Shown piece by piece: positions 50,117 through 59,112 of a stretch of 64,000 nucleotides of DNA. The stretch lies in the NCBI RefSeq assembly GCF_001050155.1, contig NZ_LFVY01000003.1, positions 248,001 to 312,000 of the forward strand, given 5' to 3'. The DNA is from Nitratireductor soli (GTDB lineage: Bacteria > Pseudomonadota > Alphaproteobacteria > Rhizobiales > Rhizobiaceae). The position numbers and the translations under genes were made by a program. The notes beneath the pieces are model-generated. The model was not told the DNA's origin, searched no databases, and saw only the letters and a program-made list of their open reading frames with translations. Each line of letters begins with the position of its first letter. Position 1 is the first letter of the stretch.

Positions 50117-51178
50117 ATGGGTACGATTTCACTGGAAAAGGCCGGCAAGCGTTATGGCGGCACCGAGATCATCAGGGATCTCGACCTCGATATTTCAGAC
50201 GGCGAGTTCGTGGTCATCGTCGGCCCGTCCGGCTGCGGCAAGTCCACGCTTCTGCGCATGATCGCCGGTCTTGAGGAAATCACCTCCGGCAGCCTGCTGA
50301 TCGATGCCCGGGACGTCACCAAGGCGCCGCCGGTCGAGCGCCAGCTCGCCATGGTGTTCCAGTCCTACGCGCTCTATCCACACATGACCGTGCGCCAGAA
50401 CATGGGGTTTGGGCTCAAGCTCGCGCAGTTCTCGTCAGATGTGATCAAGGTCAAGATCGACCAGGTTGCCGACACGCTGAAGCTCACCCACCTGCTCGAC
50501 CGCTACCCGCGCCAGCTGTCGGGCGGCCAGCGCCAACGTGTTGCCATCGGCCGCGCCATCGTACGCCAGCCCGTCGCCTTCCTGTTCGACGAGCCGCTGT
50601 CCAATCTGGACGCAGCACTTCGCGTCGACATGCGGCTCGAGATAGCCAAGCTGCACCGCACACTCGGCGCGACAATGATCTATGTCACCCACGACCAGGT
50701 CGAGGCGATGACGCTGGCCGACCGCATCGTCGTGCTCAAGGAAGGCCGTGTCATGCAGCACGGCAGCCCGCACGAACTCTACGAGAGTCCCGCCAATCTG
50801 TTCGTCGCTCAGTTCATCGGCAGCCCGAAGATGAACGTGCTTGCCTGCGCACCATCAGGCGACGGCAAGCTTGACCTGTCCGGACAAGGGGCGCTTTCCC
50901 TCACCTTCTCCGGCGTACCCACCCAGCTCGGCGCCCGCCCCGAACATCTGACGCTGGTCACACCTGACAACGGCAACTGCCGCGGCACGGTCGAGGCCGC
51001 TGAATATCTCGGCGGCAGCACCAGCGTCTTCGTCCGCAACGACGCGCTTGGCCTGATCAATGTCAGCGCACCAGCCGACAGCGCTATCCGCATCGGCGAG
51101 ACGGTCGGCATCGCCATTAACAGTGCGCGCGTATCGCTGTTCGACGCCCAGGGCGCTGCCATCGCCCGCTTTGCTTGA
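50117..51178 (+). CDS. Sugar ABC ATPase, MalK/UgpC type
   Basis: A 353-residue ATPase with Walker A GPSGCGKST, Q-loop FQSYALYPH, LSGGQRQR, Walker B FLFDEP and a C-terminal TOBE/regulatory domain (about 240-353). The ATG at 50117 has a CAGGAGG site six bases upstream; the open frame from 49979 lies in the permease shadow. It is the last gene of the nan-type operon. Confidence 0.93.
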   Translation: MGTISLEKAGKRYGGTEIIRDLDLDISDGEFVVIVGPSGCGKSTLLRMIAGLEEITSGSLLIDARDVTKAPPVERQLAMVFQSYALYPHMTVRQNMGFGLKLAQFSSDVIKVKIDQVADTLKLTHLLDRYPRQLSGGQRQRVAIGRAIVRQPVAFLFDEPLSNLDAALRVDMRLEIAKLHRTLGATMIYVTHDQVEAMTLADRIVVLKEGRVMQHGSPHELYESPANLFVAQFIGSPKMNVLACAPSGDGKLDLSGQGALSLTFSGVPTQLGARPEHLTLVTPDNGNCRGTVEAAEYLGGSTSVFVRNDALGLINVSAPADSAIRIGETVGIAINSARVSLFDAQGAAIARFA

Positions 51179-51209
51179 GCGCGGAATCGCAACGCCACAT
51201 GGGCGATGA

Positions 51210-51461
51210 TTGTCGAGCATAAAAGCAGAGCAGGAGGCGTTCAAACGGGCCGAGGCTCTTCTGGGGGCTATGGCGACAACACAGGCAGCCTCGTTTGCCG
51301 GTGTGGCCAGCAAGCTCGATTCGGTCGTCCGCTGGGGGGAAGCATGGGCAGAACACCCCTCGGCGTCTCCCTGGCCTCAAATCCGCTCGGCACATGGCGA
51401 ACTGGCAGCACTCGGGCGACAGACGACGCCGAGCCTGTTCTTTCCGGGAGACGCGCGGTGA
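51210..51461 (+). CDS. Small hypothetical protein, possibly a gene fragment
   Basis: An 83-residue frame from TTG 51210 without a good ribosome site. The AEQEAFKRAEALLGAMATTQAASFAGVASKLDSVVRWGE-type pattern (residues 5-44), followed by PWPQIRSA, resembles short rhizobial hypothetical proteins, but the N-terminus looks cut. It lies between the ABC operon and the IS5 copy. The following 51462-51736 holds nothing I can support. Confidence 0.4.
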   Translation: MSSIKAEQEAFKRAEALLGAMATTQAASFAGVASKLDSVVRWGEAWAEHPSASPWPQIRSAHGELAALGRQTTPSLFFPGDAR

Positions 51462-51736
51462 ACGCGTCAGCCGGAGCCGGTGTGTAGATTTTCCGGGGCG
51501 TCGTTCTTCTACATGTGCGTGGTTGCGCGAGGCAGCAAGCCGGCGGCGGCAGCGGTTTGATCTCGTGCGTTAAAGGGCTCGGCTCCTGCCGGCGCCTCCA
51601 TCTCATTCGCTCCCTGCCCTGCATCAGCGGACAGATCATCAAGTCAGTCAGGGTTGGCCCCACGCTTCTCGGCAAGGAAGCAAAGGCCAAGGCAAAGTTG
51701 GGTTGGCAGCAACCCTGGCCGGCTTTCAGGGGACGG

Positions 51737-52571
51737 CTAGGCTCAGGACCTGTTAATTCCGATTGAGTTGTGATTCACGGTTTCCGAAAGAGGCCGTGAT
51801 GGGTGATCTGTTTCTGCTGAGCGAGCGCCAGATGGCGCGGATATCGCCGTTCTTCCCGCTGTCGCACGGCGTTCCCCGGGTCGATGACCGGCGGGTGGTG
51901 AGCGGCATCATTTACGTGATCCGCAACGGGCTGCAGTGGAAGGATGCGCCGGCCGGCTACGGCCCGCACAAGACGCTTTACAATCGCTTCATCCGCTGGA
52001 GCCTGATGGGGGTGTTCGACCGGATCTTCGCCGGCCTTGCCGGGAAGGACCGAAACCCGAGCGCATCATGATCGATGCGACGCATCTGAAGGCTCATCGC
52101 ACGGCGGCGAGCCTGCTTAAAAAGGGGATGCTCCCCGTCGTATCGGGCGAACCAAGGGCGGGCTGAACTCCAAGCTGCACACCGTCTGCGACGGTGACGG
52201 CCGGCCGATCATCCTGCTCCTGTCGGAAGGCCAGATGAGCGATCACAAGGGCGCCCGTCTCGTGCTCGGCGCCTTGCCGCAAGCCTCCCATCTGATCGCC
52301 GATCGCGGTTACGACAGCGTCTGGTTCCGCGAGGAACTCGAAGCCAGGGCATCGAGCCGTGCATCCCGTCGAGCCGAAAACGCAAGACGCCCTTCGACTA
52401 CGACAAGGCCCTCTATCGCCAGCGCCACAAGGTCGAAAACCTGTTCGCCAAGCTGAAGGACTGGCGGCGCATCGCCACCCGCTACGACCGATGCGCACAC
52501 ACCTTCTTCTCGGCAATCTGCATCGCAGCCACAGTCATCTTCTGGCTCTGATCAATGAGTCCTGAGCCTAG
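51737..52571. mobile_element. IS5-family insertion sequence with CTAG target duplication (decayed)
   Basis: The element runs from 51741 to 52567, with ends GCTCAGGAC and GTCCTGAGC. CTAG stands directly on both sides (51737-51740 and 52568-52571), a clean 4-bp target duplication. So the insertion is undisturbed although the transposase gene has frame errors. It sits at the left end of a broken GMC oxidoreductase gene. Confidence 0.85.
51799..52551 (+). pseudogene. IS5-family transposase, frameshifted
   Basis: The reading frame starts at ATG 51799 (MGDLFLLSERQMARI) and covers the N-terminal DUF4096 domain to about 52071. It shifts near 52055-52075 to PERIMIDATHLKAH; a shift here is normal in two-ORF IS5 elements. 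Two further shifts, near 52120-52135 and 52350, are not: LLKKG is followed by a wrong frame, and one base is missing after EARG. The catalytic Asp (DATHLK) and Glu (KVENLFAKLK) codons survive in different frames. Confidence 0.85.
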
Positions 52572-53120
52572 GCAACGATACTGTGCGGCTTGCGACGGAG
52601 CCTTATGAGTTCAAGACCCCCATCCACTACGGTGAGGTGGCCGGCGCTAATGTCGAGGACTGGGCCGGTCAGCCTTGAGGAGATGTCCCCCTGGTACGAG
52701 AAGGCCGAACTCAAGATGGGTGTGACCGACAAGACCACCGGCATGCCGCACCTGCCGTGGAACAATGGGTTTCGGGTTCTGCAAGCAGCGCTGTGCGATC
52801 GGCGCAAAAATGGTCGACCATGTACACAGAACTGCCGCGAGCCGACGAGACCTGCAATTGCGAGGTCCGCACCGAGTCTATGGCGGTGAAAATCGAGCAT
52901 GACGAGAGCGGCAAGGTAACGGGCGTGGTCAATGCAGATGCCAAGGGCGATCAGCACCTGTAAAAGGCACGCGTCGTTTGTGTGGCTGGCAACACGATCG
53001 AAAGCCCTGCCTGCTGCTCAACTCCAAGTCCAACATGTTCCCAGACGGCTTGGCCAACTCCTCAGGACGGGTGGGGCGCAACTACCTGACCCACACCGCG
53101 ACCGGCTGCTACGCAGTGAT
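52571..53120 (+). pseudogene. GMC-family oxidoreductase fragment
   Basis: Pieces of a GMC flavin oxidoreductase can be read in successive frames: TVRLATEPYEFKTPIHYGEV (from 52580), EEMSPWYEKAELKMGV (52679), PHLPWNNGFRVL, KWSTMYTELPRAD (about 52812), KIEHDESGKVTGVV, VCVAGNTIESP (52978) and NMFPDGLANSSGRVGRNYLTHT (about 53033-53100). Several shifts and a stop after QHL break it. The FAD-binding N-terminus was cut by the IS5 insertion and the C-terminus by the IS110 remnant. Confidence 0.8.
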
Positions 53121-53784
53121 GAGATCGACCATGCGGTTCGTGCCGATCAAATCGCCCGGAGAGCAGGCTGCCAGGATGGTCCTGAAGACCCGCAAGTTAT
53201 TCATCCGCCAACGAAGCCAGACAGCCAACGCCATGCGCGCCCATTTGGCCGAGCTCGGCATCGTCGCCGCAACCGGCATGACCAACATCGCCAAACTCAT
53301 TGCTGTTCTGCGCGACGGGAATGATGCCTGCCTTCCATCCGCGGCTCGGATGGCGCTTCTGGAGATGGCCGAACAGATCGAGATGCTGACAGCACGCATT
53401 GAGACGCTCGACAGAAAGATCGTCGCAGCGGTGAAGGCCGACGAGACGGCTCGTCGATTGACGAGCATTCCTGGCGTCGGCCCCATCATCGCCGCGACGG
53501 CCCGGGCAGTGATCCAGGATCCTGCCGCCTTCCGATCGGGACGCGATCTTGCCGCCTGGATCGGGAGGATATCGAAACGCGGCAACAAGCAGTTGCGAAC
53601 GCTGCTGATCGTTGGCGCGACCTCCATACTGAAGCAGGTGCGGCGCGCCGCGCGCCTGCCTTCGTGGATCATCTCACTGATGAGACGTCGGCCCTACACG
53701 GTCGTCGCCGTCGCGCTGGCCACCAAGATGGCTCGGACGATCTGAGCGCTTCTTGTCAAAGGCGGCACCTACCAAGCGCCGGCG
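53121..53784 (+). pseudogene. IS110-family transposase remnant
   Basis: The frame from about 53130 (TMRFVPIKSPGEQAARM) to 53745 matches the C-terminal two-thirds of IS110 transposases, including TSIPGVGPIIAATARAV. The N-terminal RuvC-like DEDD domain is missing. After LAAWIG about 15 residues are absent before RISKRGNKQLR, and TGA at 53743 replaces a tryptophan codon, beyond which KGGTYQAPA is still readable to 53784. It cannot be active. Confidence 0.8.
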
Positions 53785-54167
53785 ATCATGGGGAGGGTGT
53801 AGAAACACAAGGAATTCCGGCGCCTCGGTTCCGGATGAAGTGGCAAGGTGCAAAAGCGTGATGACCCTGAGGGACGATAGCATCGATTCCGGCCAGACCG
53901 GCTTCCTCAATGCGCCGTCGAGTGCGTCGAAGTGATCAGGCGATCGGGATCGCGGAATTCATCGTGGCCAGCGATCAAATGATCGCGCCAACAGGCCGGG
54001 CATATGACTGCACCGTCCGACGGGGATTCGCGCAAAGAATATCTTGCCAACCGGGCCGTTCCACATATGAGGAAGACCCCAATTAAGTGCCAAGCGACAC
54101 ATCCATTCAATCCCCCAAAGTGCTCGGCAGCGGCACGGACGAAAAAGTCAAGCCCACGCGGGGCAGC
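53785..54167. other. IS110-derived and unassigned intergenic DNA
   Basis: The first 250 bases look like the non-coding tail of the IS110 element (GC-rich, with repeated CCGGCCAGACCGG-type words near 53890). No gene is supported between 53785 and the LysR stop at 54168; the short frames lack ribosome sites. Confidence 0.4.
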
Positions 54168-55148
54168 TCAGACGGCGTCGAGTGTTGCGGGGTTGATGCC
54201 ACGGGTGCTGGGCATCTCGGCATGCGCTGCGCCGCGGATCGCCGCCAGCGCCTGCTTCATGAACAGTTCCGCGGCGGGGGAAAGCACCCGCCCACGGCGG
54301 CGGATGAGATAGATCGTGCGCGTCATGTCCGGCTTGCGCAGCGCGCGGACCGCCAGCTGGCGGCGAATGTCACGCGGCAGGATGACCGGGGCAACCGCCG
54401 TGACGCCGATCCCCTCACGCACCATCGCGGCGACGATGTCGGCCTTGTTGGTGCGATAGCGCGTGTCCATCAGCGTGTCGGAGAGCGCCGGCACTTTCTC
54501 CAGCACGGCGCGGATGCAATCGTCATTGCCGGCGTGAATGAAAATGCTGCCTTTCAGATCCGCCCAGCACACCGGATCGGGCTTCTTCGCCAGGGGATGA
54601 TCCGGCGGACAGACGAGCGCCACCGGTTGCGACACAACCTTCTGATGGCTGATGTCGGCATCGGGCAGAATCTGGCCGACAAAGCCGAAATCGATCTCCT
54701 TGGCCGCGACGCGGCGATGGATGCCGTGCGAATTCTCGCTGATCACCTCGACATTGATGCCCGGATAATCGCGGGAGAACTGGGCAACGATGGCCGGCAG
54801 CCACTCGGCGGAGACGGACGGCAAGGCGGCGACGCCCACCCGCCCGCGGCGAAAGTTCACCATCGCCTGCATGTCGGCGACGGCGGCCTGGAAATCGCGC
54901 AGGAGCCGCCTGGCCGTTGGAAAGAACTCGACGCCCGCCTCGGTCAGCGTCACGCGCCTTGTGGTGCGATGGAAAAGCGCCAGGCCGACATTGTCCTCAA
55001 GCTGGCGGACGGAAACGGTGAGCGCCGACTGCGAAATGGAAAGCGTGTTTGCCGCGCGGGTGAAACTGCCCAGCTCGGCGACCGAAACGAATGCCCTGAT
55101 GTGGCGCAGATTGATGTTCGTTCGCTGCTCCAAGGTCTCGCTTTCCAC
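54168..55148 (-). CDS. LysR-family regulator
   Basis: A 326-residue LysR protein: helix-turn-helix AELGSFTRAANTLSISQSALTVSVRQLEDNVG and the type-2 periplasmic fold with VGVAALPSVSAEWLPAIV. The start is GTG 55148 with a GGGG run upstream. It reads in the same direction as RidA and the NMT1-type importer and ends their cluster, so it may respond to their substrate. Confidence 0.9.
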   Translation of the reverse strand: MESETLEQRTNINLRHIRAFVSVAELGSFTRAANTLSISQSALTVSVRQLEDNVGLALFHRTTRRVTLTEAGVEFFPTARRLLRDFQAAVADMQAMVNFRRGRVGVAALPSVSAEWLPAIVAQFSRDYPGINVEVISENSHGIHRRVAAKEIDFGFVGQILPDADISHQKVVSQPVALVCPPDHPLAKKPDPVCWADLKGSIFIHAGNDDCIRAVLEKVPALSDTLMDTRYRTNKADIVAAMVREGIGVTAVAPVILPRDIRRQLAVRALRKPDMTRTIYLIRRRGRVLSPAAELFMKQALAAIRGAAHAEMPSTRGINPATLDAV

Positions 55149-55245
55149 GCCCCGTTTTCCGCCGCCTGACGGGCGCTCGATCGAATGCCCGTCGCTGGCT
55201 CGAAGCGTACCATCGGCCGGAGGATCGGTCCTGGCGTTGCGCGCG

Positions 55246-55596
55246 TCAATCCTTGACGATGGCCTGGGCGACGATTTCGATCAGGATGCCCGGCCCGAGA
55301 TCGGCGACGCCGAGCGTTGCGCGCGCGGGCAGCGCCCCGGCGTCGAAGAAGGCGAGCCACGCCTTGTTCATCGCGTCCTTCAAGGTCATGTCCGTGATGT
55401 ATACCGTCGTGTGCAGCACGTGATTGCGGTCGGAGCCATGCGCCAGAAGAAGCGCATCGATGCGGGCCAATGCGGCGGCGGTCTGGGTTTCCATATCATC
55501 GGCCGGCTTGCCGCCGGTGACGCCGGCCAGCAACAAAGTTCCATTGTGCTCGACGATGCGATGAAAGGTCGGGGTCGGATCGGCCCGTTTGATCAT
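55246..55596 (-). CDS. RidA-family enamine/imine deaminase
   Basis: A 116-residue RidA/YjgF protein; such proteins hydrolyse reactive imines and related intermediates. The C-terminal PARATLGVADLGPGILIEI has the conserved Arg that binds the carboxylate. N-terminal LLLAGVTGGKPADDMETQT and the central VLHTTVYITDM match the family. It lies between LysR and a monooxygenase-fold protein in one direction. Confidence 0.9.
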   Translation of the reverse strand: MIKRADPTPTFHRIVEHNGTLLLAGVTGGKPADDMETQTAAALARIDALLLAHGSDRNHVLHTTVYITDMTLKDAMNKAWLAFFDAGALPARATLGVADLGPGILIEIVAQAIVKD

Positions 55597-55637
55597 GATG
55601 GGTTACACTCCGTGGGTTTGATGCGGTGGGGTTGAGA

Positions 55638-56003
55638 TCACGCGTCCTGAAGCCGCGCCGGGGCCTGGGTCCAGCCATCGACGGCAAAAGTGTTAAGCTT
55701 CAGGACACGCTTGCGCGAGAGCAACGCATCGATGTCCTCATGCACCTTGGAATGGCCCGGCTTCATGCGGTGCCTGTCGATGCAGGACTGGTCGCGCCAC
55801 AGCTCGGTCAGGACGTAGGATCCATCCTCGCCGGAAACCGGCTGGCACAGTTCCATGCGCTCGCAGCCATCGTCCTTGATGGTGTCGATGCAGCTTTCGG
55901 CCATCAATTTCATGAACAGCGGACGGTTTTCCTCCACCACCTCGTATTCGATGATCAGGACGATCTGCGGGGTCAGTTCAGTCGATGTCACTTCAGTCTC
56001 CAT
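55638..56003 (-). CDS. Antibiotic-biosynthesis-monooxygenase-fold protein (ABM)
   Basis: A 121-residue ferredoxin-like fold protein of the ABM/YgiN type, with IVLIIEYEVVEENRPLFMKLM, DGCERMELCQPV and YVLTELWRDQSCIDRHRMKPGHSKV. Relatives oxidise quinones or degrade aromatic amides with or without cofactor. ATG 56003 is the best start but has no ribosome site. It follows the binding-protein gene by 68 bases. Confidence 0.82.
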   Translation of the reverse strand: METEVTSTELTPQIVLIIEYEVVEENRPLFMKLMAESCIDTIKDDGCERMELCQPVSGEDGSYVLTELWRDQSCIDRHRMKPGHSKVHEDIDALLSRKRVLKLNTFAVDGWTQAPARLQDA

Positions 56004-56071
56004 TTTTGGTTGAACAAAGCGGAACCGGCGCGGCGCGCCAGTGCAGGCCGGTTCCATAAAAGTCCGGGTTC

Positions 56072-57124
56072 TCAGTCGGCGTTCAGGCTCTTGACTACCC
56101 TGGCGGCGTAGTCGTTGGTCCATGCGGCGGCTACATGTTCCGGCAGGACCGGGTCGGCATTCTCGACCTTGGCCGCGAGCTCGTTGACGCGATCGACCAT
56201 CTCGCCGGAAATCTCGATGGATTCCGGGAAGGCGCTCGCATAATCGGCCCAGGCATCGGCGTAGAGGGCGTCGTCGATCTTGGCATGATATTTGGCATGC
56301 ACCTTGTCGCGCACCACATCGGCCAGCGCCGGATCGCGGATCGCCTTGTGCGCCTTCTGCATGGCGCGCAGGAAGCGCGCGGTCTGGTCCTCGTGCTCCC
56401 TGATCCAGCTCTCGCGGCCGGTATAGGTGAGGTAGAGGAAACCGTTATAGGCCGGCACCTGGCCGCCCGACATGTGGAACAGCATGACGCCGTCAAACTC
56501 GCGGATCGCCTGGACGGCGACGGGAGAGGAATGGGTGATGGCATCGACGCGGCGACGGGCAAAGGCAGCGAGCGTCGTGTCGCCGACGCCAAGCACGGTC
56601 AACGTCATGTCGCGTTCGGCATCGACACCGGCCTCACCAGCCAGAAAGCGTACCAGCTGCGCACTGCCACCGGCGGCCGAGGCAACGGCGATGGTGATGC
56701 CGTCCAGCGCCTTCAGACGTTCCTCGTAGGTGCTGTCCTTGGTGAGGCCCGCCTTCTCGAACCACTCGCGCGTGGCGACGATGTTGGAGGCGTGCTGATC
56801 CATCGCCGCGCCGACCATGGTCATGTCGGTGCCGCCGGCCCGGCCGCGCAGGATCGAGACGGACGAGGAGACGCTGAACTCAACTTCACCGCTGACCAGC
56901 GCCGCATAGACCTTGGTGGCACCGCCGAGGATCGTCAGATCGACATCGAGGCCCTCCTCCTCGTAGTAGCCCATAACATCGGCGACGAAGGCGGGGACGA
57001 ACAAGAGCCCGTCACTGGACAGTCCGACCCTGAGCTTGTCATTGGCCAGCGCCGGGCTGGCGCACAGGGCCAGCGCGCCGGCCAAGACCCCCGCGACGGC
57101 TAAACGTATCCTATTGTAATCCAT
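56072..57124 (-). CDS. NMT1/SsuA-type solute-binding protein
   Basis: A 350-residue periplasmic receptor of the NMT1/SsuA/ThiY group. A Sec signal (LAVAGVLAGALALCASPALA) precedes LRVGLSSDGLLFVPAFVADVMGYYEEEGLDVDL, the family opening. Ligands in this group are aliphatic sulfonates, taurine, pyrimidines or aromatic acids; none can be chosen from the sequence. The ATG is at 57124. Confidence 0.9.
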   Translation of the reverse strand: MDYNRIRLAVAGVLAGALALCASPALANDKLRVGLSSDGLLFVPAFVADVMGYYEEEGLDVDLTILGGATKVYAALVSGEVEFSVSSSVSILRGRAGGTDMTMVGAAMDQHASNIVATREWFEKAGLTKDSTYEERLKALDGITIAVASAAGGSAQLVRFLAGEAGVDAERDMTLTVLGVGDTTLAAFARRRVDAITHSSPVAVQAIREFDGVMLFHMSGGQVPAYNGFLYLTYTGRESWIREHEDQTARFLRAMQKAHKAIRDPALADVVRDKVHAKYHAKIDDALYADAWADYASAFPESIEISGEMVDRVNELAAKVENADPVLPEHVAAAWTNDYAARVVKSLNAD

Positions 57125-57162
57125 TGATTTTCCTCCCGATTGCGTTCCTGTCCCGCCTGTCT

Positions 57163-58035
57163 TCAGACCGCGCTTTCATGGCCCTGTTCCAGGGATTTCC
57201 ACGGCATCAGCCGGCGTTCGAGCACCCTGACGGCCGTGTTGAAGACCACAGCCAGCGCCATGATCGCCACCAGCGCGGCGAACACGCCGGCGGTGTCGAA
57301 TTCACCCTGGGCGCGCACCAGGAGCGCGCCCAATCCTTTGTTGGAAGCCATCAGCTCGCCGACGATGGCGCCGATGAGCGAATAGGGGACAGATATCCGC
57401 AGGCCCGCAAAGACCCAGGTGATCGCCGAGGGCAGCACCACACGGCGCAGAACCTGCATTTCGTTGGCGCCCATCAGATAAAGGATCGAGATCAGCTCGC
57501 GGCTGACATTGCGCACGCCGGTATAGGTGTTGAGGAACACCAGAAAGAAGACGATCGTCGCCGTGAAGGTGATCTTCATGTCGATGCCGATGCCGATCCA
57601 CAGGATGAACAGCGGCGCCAGCGCCACTTTCGGCAGGCTGTAGAAGGTGGTGATGATGGGATCGAGCAGCTTGGCCAGGAACGGCCGCCGGCCGAGAATG
57701 GTGCCGACGACGATGCCGAAGATGCTGCCGAGCAGCAGGCCGGCGCAGGCCTCTGTCGCTGTGATGCCCATGTGATAGAAGATGTCGCCGCTCCAGATCC
57801 AGCCGCCGAGACGGCGGAAGATGGCGCTTGGCGCGGAGATGAAGAAGGGGGCGATCAACCGCCCGGAGACAATCTCCCACAGGGCAAAGAAGCCGCCCAC
57901 CATGAGAACCCGGATGACGTTGAGCTTGATCCTCTCGCGAATGCGCGCGCGGCGCGCCTTGTCCATGCGCCGCTTGCGGTCCTGCGCAACCATCTCGTCG
58001 CTCGCCGGCACATAGCCGATATCGGCATTGCTCAT
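57163..58035 (-). CDS. ABC permease, SsuC/TauC type
   Basis: A 290-residue inner-membrane permease with about six helices after a basic N-terminal tail (QDRKRRMDKARRARIRERI). The PSAIFRRL and LPKVALAPLFILWIGIG motifs are those of the SsuC family, and the coupling loop is YLMGANEMQVLRRVVLP. It overlaps the ATPase stop by four bases. Confidence 0.92.
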   Translation of the reverse strand: MSNADIGYVPASDEMVAQDRKRRMDKARRARIRERIKLNVIRVLMVGGFFALWEIVSGRLIAPFFISAPSAIFRRLGGWIWSGDIFYHMGITATEACAGLLLGSIFGIVVGTILGRRPFLAKLLDPIITTFYSLPKVALAPLFILWIGIGIDMKITFTATIVFFLVFLNTYTGVRNVSRELISILYLMGANEMQVLRRVVLPSAITWVFAGLRISVPYSLIGAIVGELMASNKGLGALLVRAQGEFDTAGVFAALVAIMALAVVFNTAVRVLERRLMPWKSLEQGHESAV

Positions 58036-58859
58036 GATGCCTCTCCCCTGGTTTCGTTCAGCGTGGGCATGATGAGATCCCAGAGCTCGGCGGTCATTTT
58101 CGTGTAGAGCGGGTCGTGGCGCAGCGCCGTCAGGTTGCGGTCGCGCGGCAGCGGCGTGTCGGCGATGTGGCGGATGTGCCCGGGCCGCGGCGAGAACACC
58201 ACCGAACGGTCCGACAGGGCGACCGCCTCGTCGAGATCATGCGTGACAAAAAGGATCGTCTTGTTCAGCGAGCGGCTGATGCGCAGGAGTTCGATCTGCA
58301 TGTTGAGCCGCAACTGGGCGTCGAGTGCTGCAAACGGCTCGTCGAGCAGCAGCGTTTCGGGATCATAGGCCAGGAGCCGCGCCAGCGCGGTGCGCTTGCG
58401 CATGCCGCCGGACAGTTGCGAAGGGTAGGACCGCTCGAAACCCTGCAGGCCGACCAGATCGATCAATTGCTCGACCCGCGCCTCGCGTGCCCCCTTCGCA
58501 AGGCCCCGGATTTCGAGCGGAGTGGAAATGTTGCCGACCACGTCGCGCCACGGCAGGAGATGGTCGTTCTGCGTCATGTAGCCGGTCTTCAGATTGTAAC
58601 CGTCGACGCGCTTGCCAGCGTAATAGACTTCGCCATTGGTCGGGTGAAACAGGCCGGCCGCCATGTTGAGCAAGGTCGACTTGCCGCAGCCCGACGGCCC
58701 GACCAGCACGACAAACTCGCCCTTGGCGACACTCAGATTCACATTCTCCACCGCACGCACGGTACGGTCGGACAATTCGAACGATTTTGAAACATTCTCG
58801 AAGCGGATCAGCTCATGACCAGTGTCATGCGCCGACCCGGCGGGCTGCAAAGAAACCAA
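58032..58859 (-). CDS. ABC ATPase, SsuB/TauB type, TTG start
   Basis: A 275-residue ATPase with Walker A GPSGCGKST, the Q-loop in TGYMTQNDHLLPWRD, a modified signature LSGGMRKR, Walker B TLLLDEP and the THDLDEA switch. The start is taken as TTG 58859, because GAGGGAGG ends seven bases before it and no ATG follows soon. A longer frame to 59030 runs into the upstream non-coding DNA. It is the first gene of the importer operon. Confidence 0.9.
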   Translation of the reverse strand: MVSLQPAGSAHDTGHELIRFENVSKSFELSDRTVRAVENVNLSVAKGEFVVLVGPSGCGKSTLLNMAAGLFHPTNGEVYYAGKRVDGYNLKTGYMTQNDHLLPWRDVVGNISTPLEIRGLAKGAREARVEQLIDLVGLQGFERSYPSQLSGGMRKRTALARLLAYDPETLLLDEPFAALDAQLRLNMQIELLRISRSLNKTILFVTHDLDEAVALSDRSVVFSPRPGHIRHIADTPLPRDRNLTALRHDPLYTKMTAELWDLIMPTLNETRGEAS

Positions 58860-59112
58860 CGCTATTCCTCCCTCATCGGCGCTCCGGACAGGAACCCTGT
58901 CGCGGCGCCGGTTTGTCGAGAACGGGCTCGACGGGAGGAAGTCTACGGACAGCCGGCCCGATAAGACAAATACATTCTGGATGGAAATTGATAACCAAAA
59001 CGGGACAATCGCGCAGCGCGGAAAACCCAAGTCAACGGATTGCTTCTTTTAGTTTTTCCTCGCGCGAATGCCCCGTTGTCACGGCCTAAACCTTCAGAAC
59101 CGCTACCGAAGC
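58860..59112. promoter_or_regulatory. Upstream region of the SsuABC-type operon
   Basis: No gene is supported. The stretch 58965-59000 is AT-richer than its surroundings and could hold the promoter. Nothing resembling a riboswitch is seen. Confidence 0.4.
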
